Positions 12,553 through 12,936 of a stretch of DNA of 12,936 nucleotides are shown here, piece after piece. A program made the position numbers and the translations under genes. The notes under the pieces are model-generated. The model searched no databases. It was not told the DNA's origin and saw only the letters and a list, made by a program, of their open reading frames with translations. The stretch comes from an uncultured bacterium (GTDB lineage: Bacteria > Spirochaetota > Spirochaetia > Sphaerochaetales > Sphaerochaetaceae), in contig CAJMOS010000086.1 in the NCBI GenBank assembly GCA_905215015.1, forward strand, positions 1 to 12,936. Direction: 5' to 3'. Every line of letters starts with the position of its first letter. The first letter of the stretch is position 1.

Positions 12553-12936
12553 CCCATGGAATCTTGCTTTTTGGTTCTCCATTCCAACGGAGTCAGACCG
12601 AAGTTCTTGCGGAACAGGGCGCTGAAGTAGTTCGCGTTCGGGATGCCCGCCATGACGCACAGTTGGCTGATCGGCAGGTCGGTGGTCTCGATCAGCGTGC
12701 GGGCGTAGGCCAAGCGATGTTGCTGGACATATTCCATGATTGAGACGCCTGTCTGTTCCTTGAACAGGTGGGAAAAATAGCTGACGCTCATGTGGGCACG
12801 CTCCGCCAGCGTCTCTAGCGAGACCTGCTCTTCGGGATGGTTCTTGATCCAGAGCACGACAGAGCTCACAGCCGGATGCATCGCTTTTTGTGGGGCCTGT
12901 GCGCGTTGCTCAAGGTATCTGGCCCAGATGTCCGAG
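12549..12936 (-). CDS. AraC family transcriptional regulator, C-terminal part (truncated by window edge)
   Basis: At least 128 residues of a larger protein are visible; the frame is open to the right edge (SDIWARYLEQRAQ...), so the short ATG start at 12881 is probably internal. The DNA-binding domain has two helix-turn-helix units. The first is around VSLETLAERAHMSVSYFSHL followed by FKEQTGVSIMEY. The second is around ISQLCVMAGIPNANYFSALF followed by the AraC signature end RKNFGLTPLEWR. Any sensor or receiver domain lies outside the window. It is on the same strand as the second SBP operon with a 141-base gap holding inverted repeats, so it most likely activates that operon. Whether it is a sugar-binding AraC or a response regulator cannot be told here. 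Confidence 0.92.
   Translation of the reverse strand, partial: SDIWARYLEQRAQAPQKAMHPAVSSVVLWIKNHPEEQVSLETLAERAHMSVSYFSHLFKEQTGVSIMEYVQQHRLAYARTLIETTDLPISQLCVMAGIPNANYFSALFRKNFGLTPLEWRTKKQDSMG

Overview
The window is a GC-rich bacterial carbohydrate-uptake region. Several traits suggest a spirochaete of the Sphaerochaeta type. The binding proteins have Sec signal peptides ending in A-Q-G-G/S with no lipobox cysteine. A PF12831-type FAD oxidoreductase sits beside sugar ABC genes. Rpn-family nuclease tails are present. This assignment is an inference from style, not from a marker gene; a Gram-positive carbohydrate specialist cannot be excluded. No rRNA, tRNA, CRISPR array or intact mobile element was seen.

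Layout. Bases 1-806 (+) hold the last codons of an unrecognised gene and an SGNH-type arylesterase/acetylesterase. A GntR/HutC-type repressor (796-1509, -) overlaps the esterase tail to tail by 11 bases. From a shared intergenic region the first operon runs rightward (1706-7704): FAD-dependent oxidoreductase, solute-binding protein (SBP), two MalF/MalG-like permeases and a metallo-beta-lactamase-fold (MBL) hydrolase. A second operon runs leftward from the right edge (12935 down to 7707): AraC-type regulator (cut by the window edge), SBP, MalF-like permease, MalG-like permease, a stretch with two Rpn C-terminal remnants, and a second MBL hydrolase. The two MBL genes meet tail to tail with 2 bases between their stop codons.

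Main result. The two operons are paralogous copies of one module, SBP-permease-permease-MBL, in inverted orientation and under different regulators (GntR versus AraC). The MBL hydrolases are cytoplasmic-looking, share the same catalytic spacing, and follow the transporter genes in both copies, so they look like part of the transport/catabolic system. Neither copy encodes an ATPase, so a shared MsmX/UgpC-like ATPase elsewhere is expected. Both operon upstream regions carry the same 15-16 base element in the same orientation. The first operon also has a well-formed promoter whose -10 box lies inside a 22-base inverted repeat, a likely repressor operator.

Proposed working model (inference): two related oligosaccharides, or two forms of one, are imported by the paired transporters. 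The esterase removes acyl groups, and the FAD oxidoreductase and MBL enzymes act on the imported sugar. The substrate cannot be read from the sequence.
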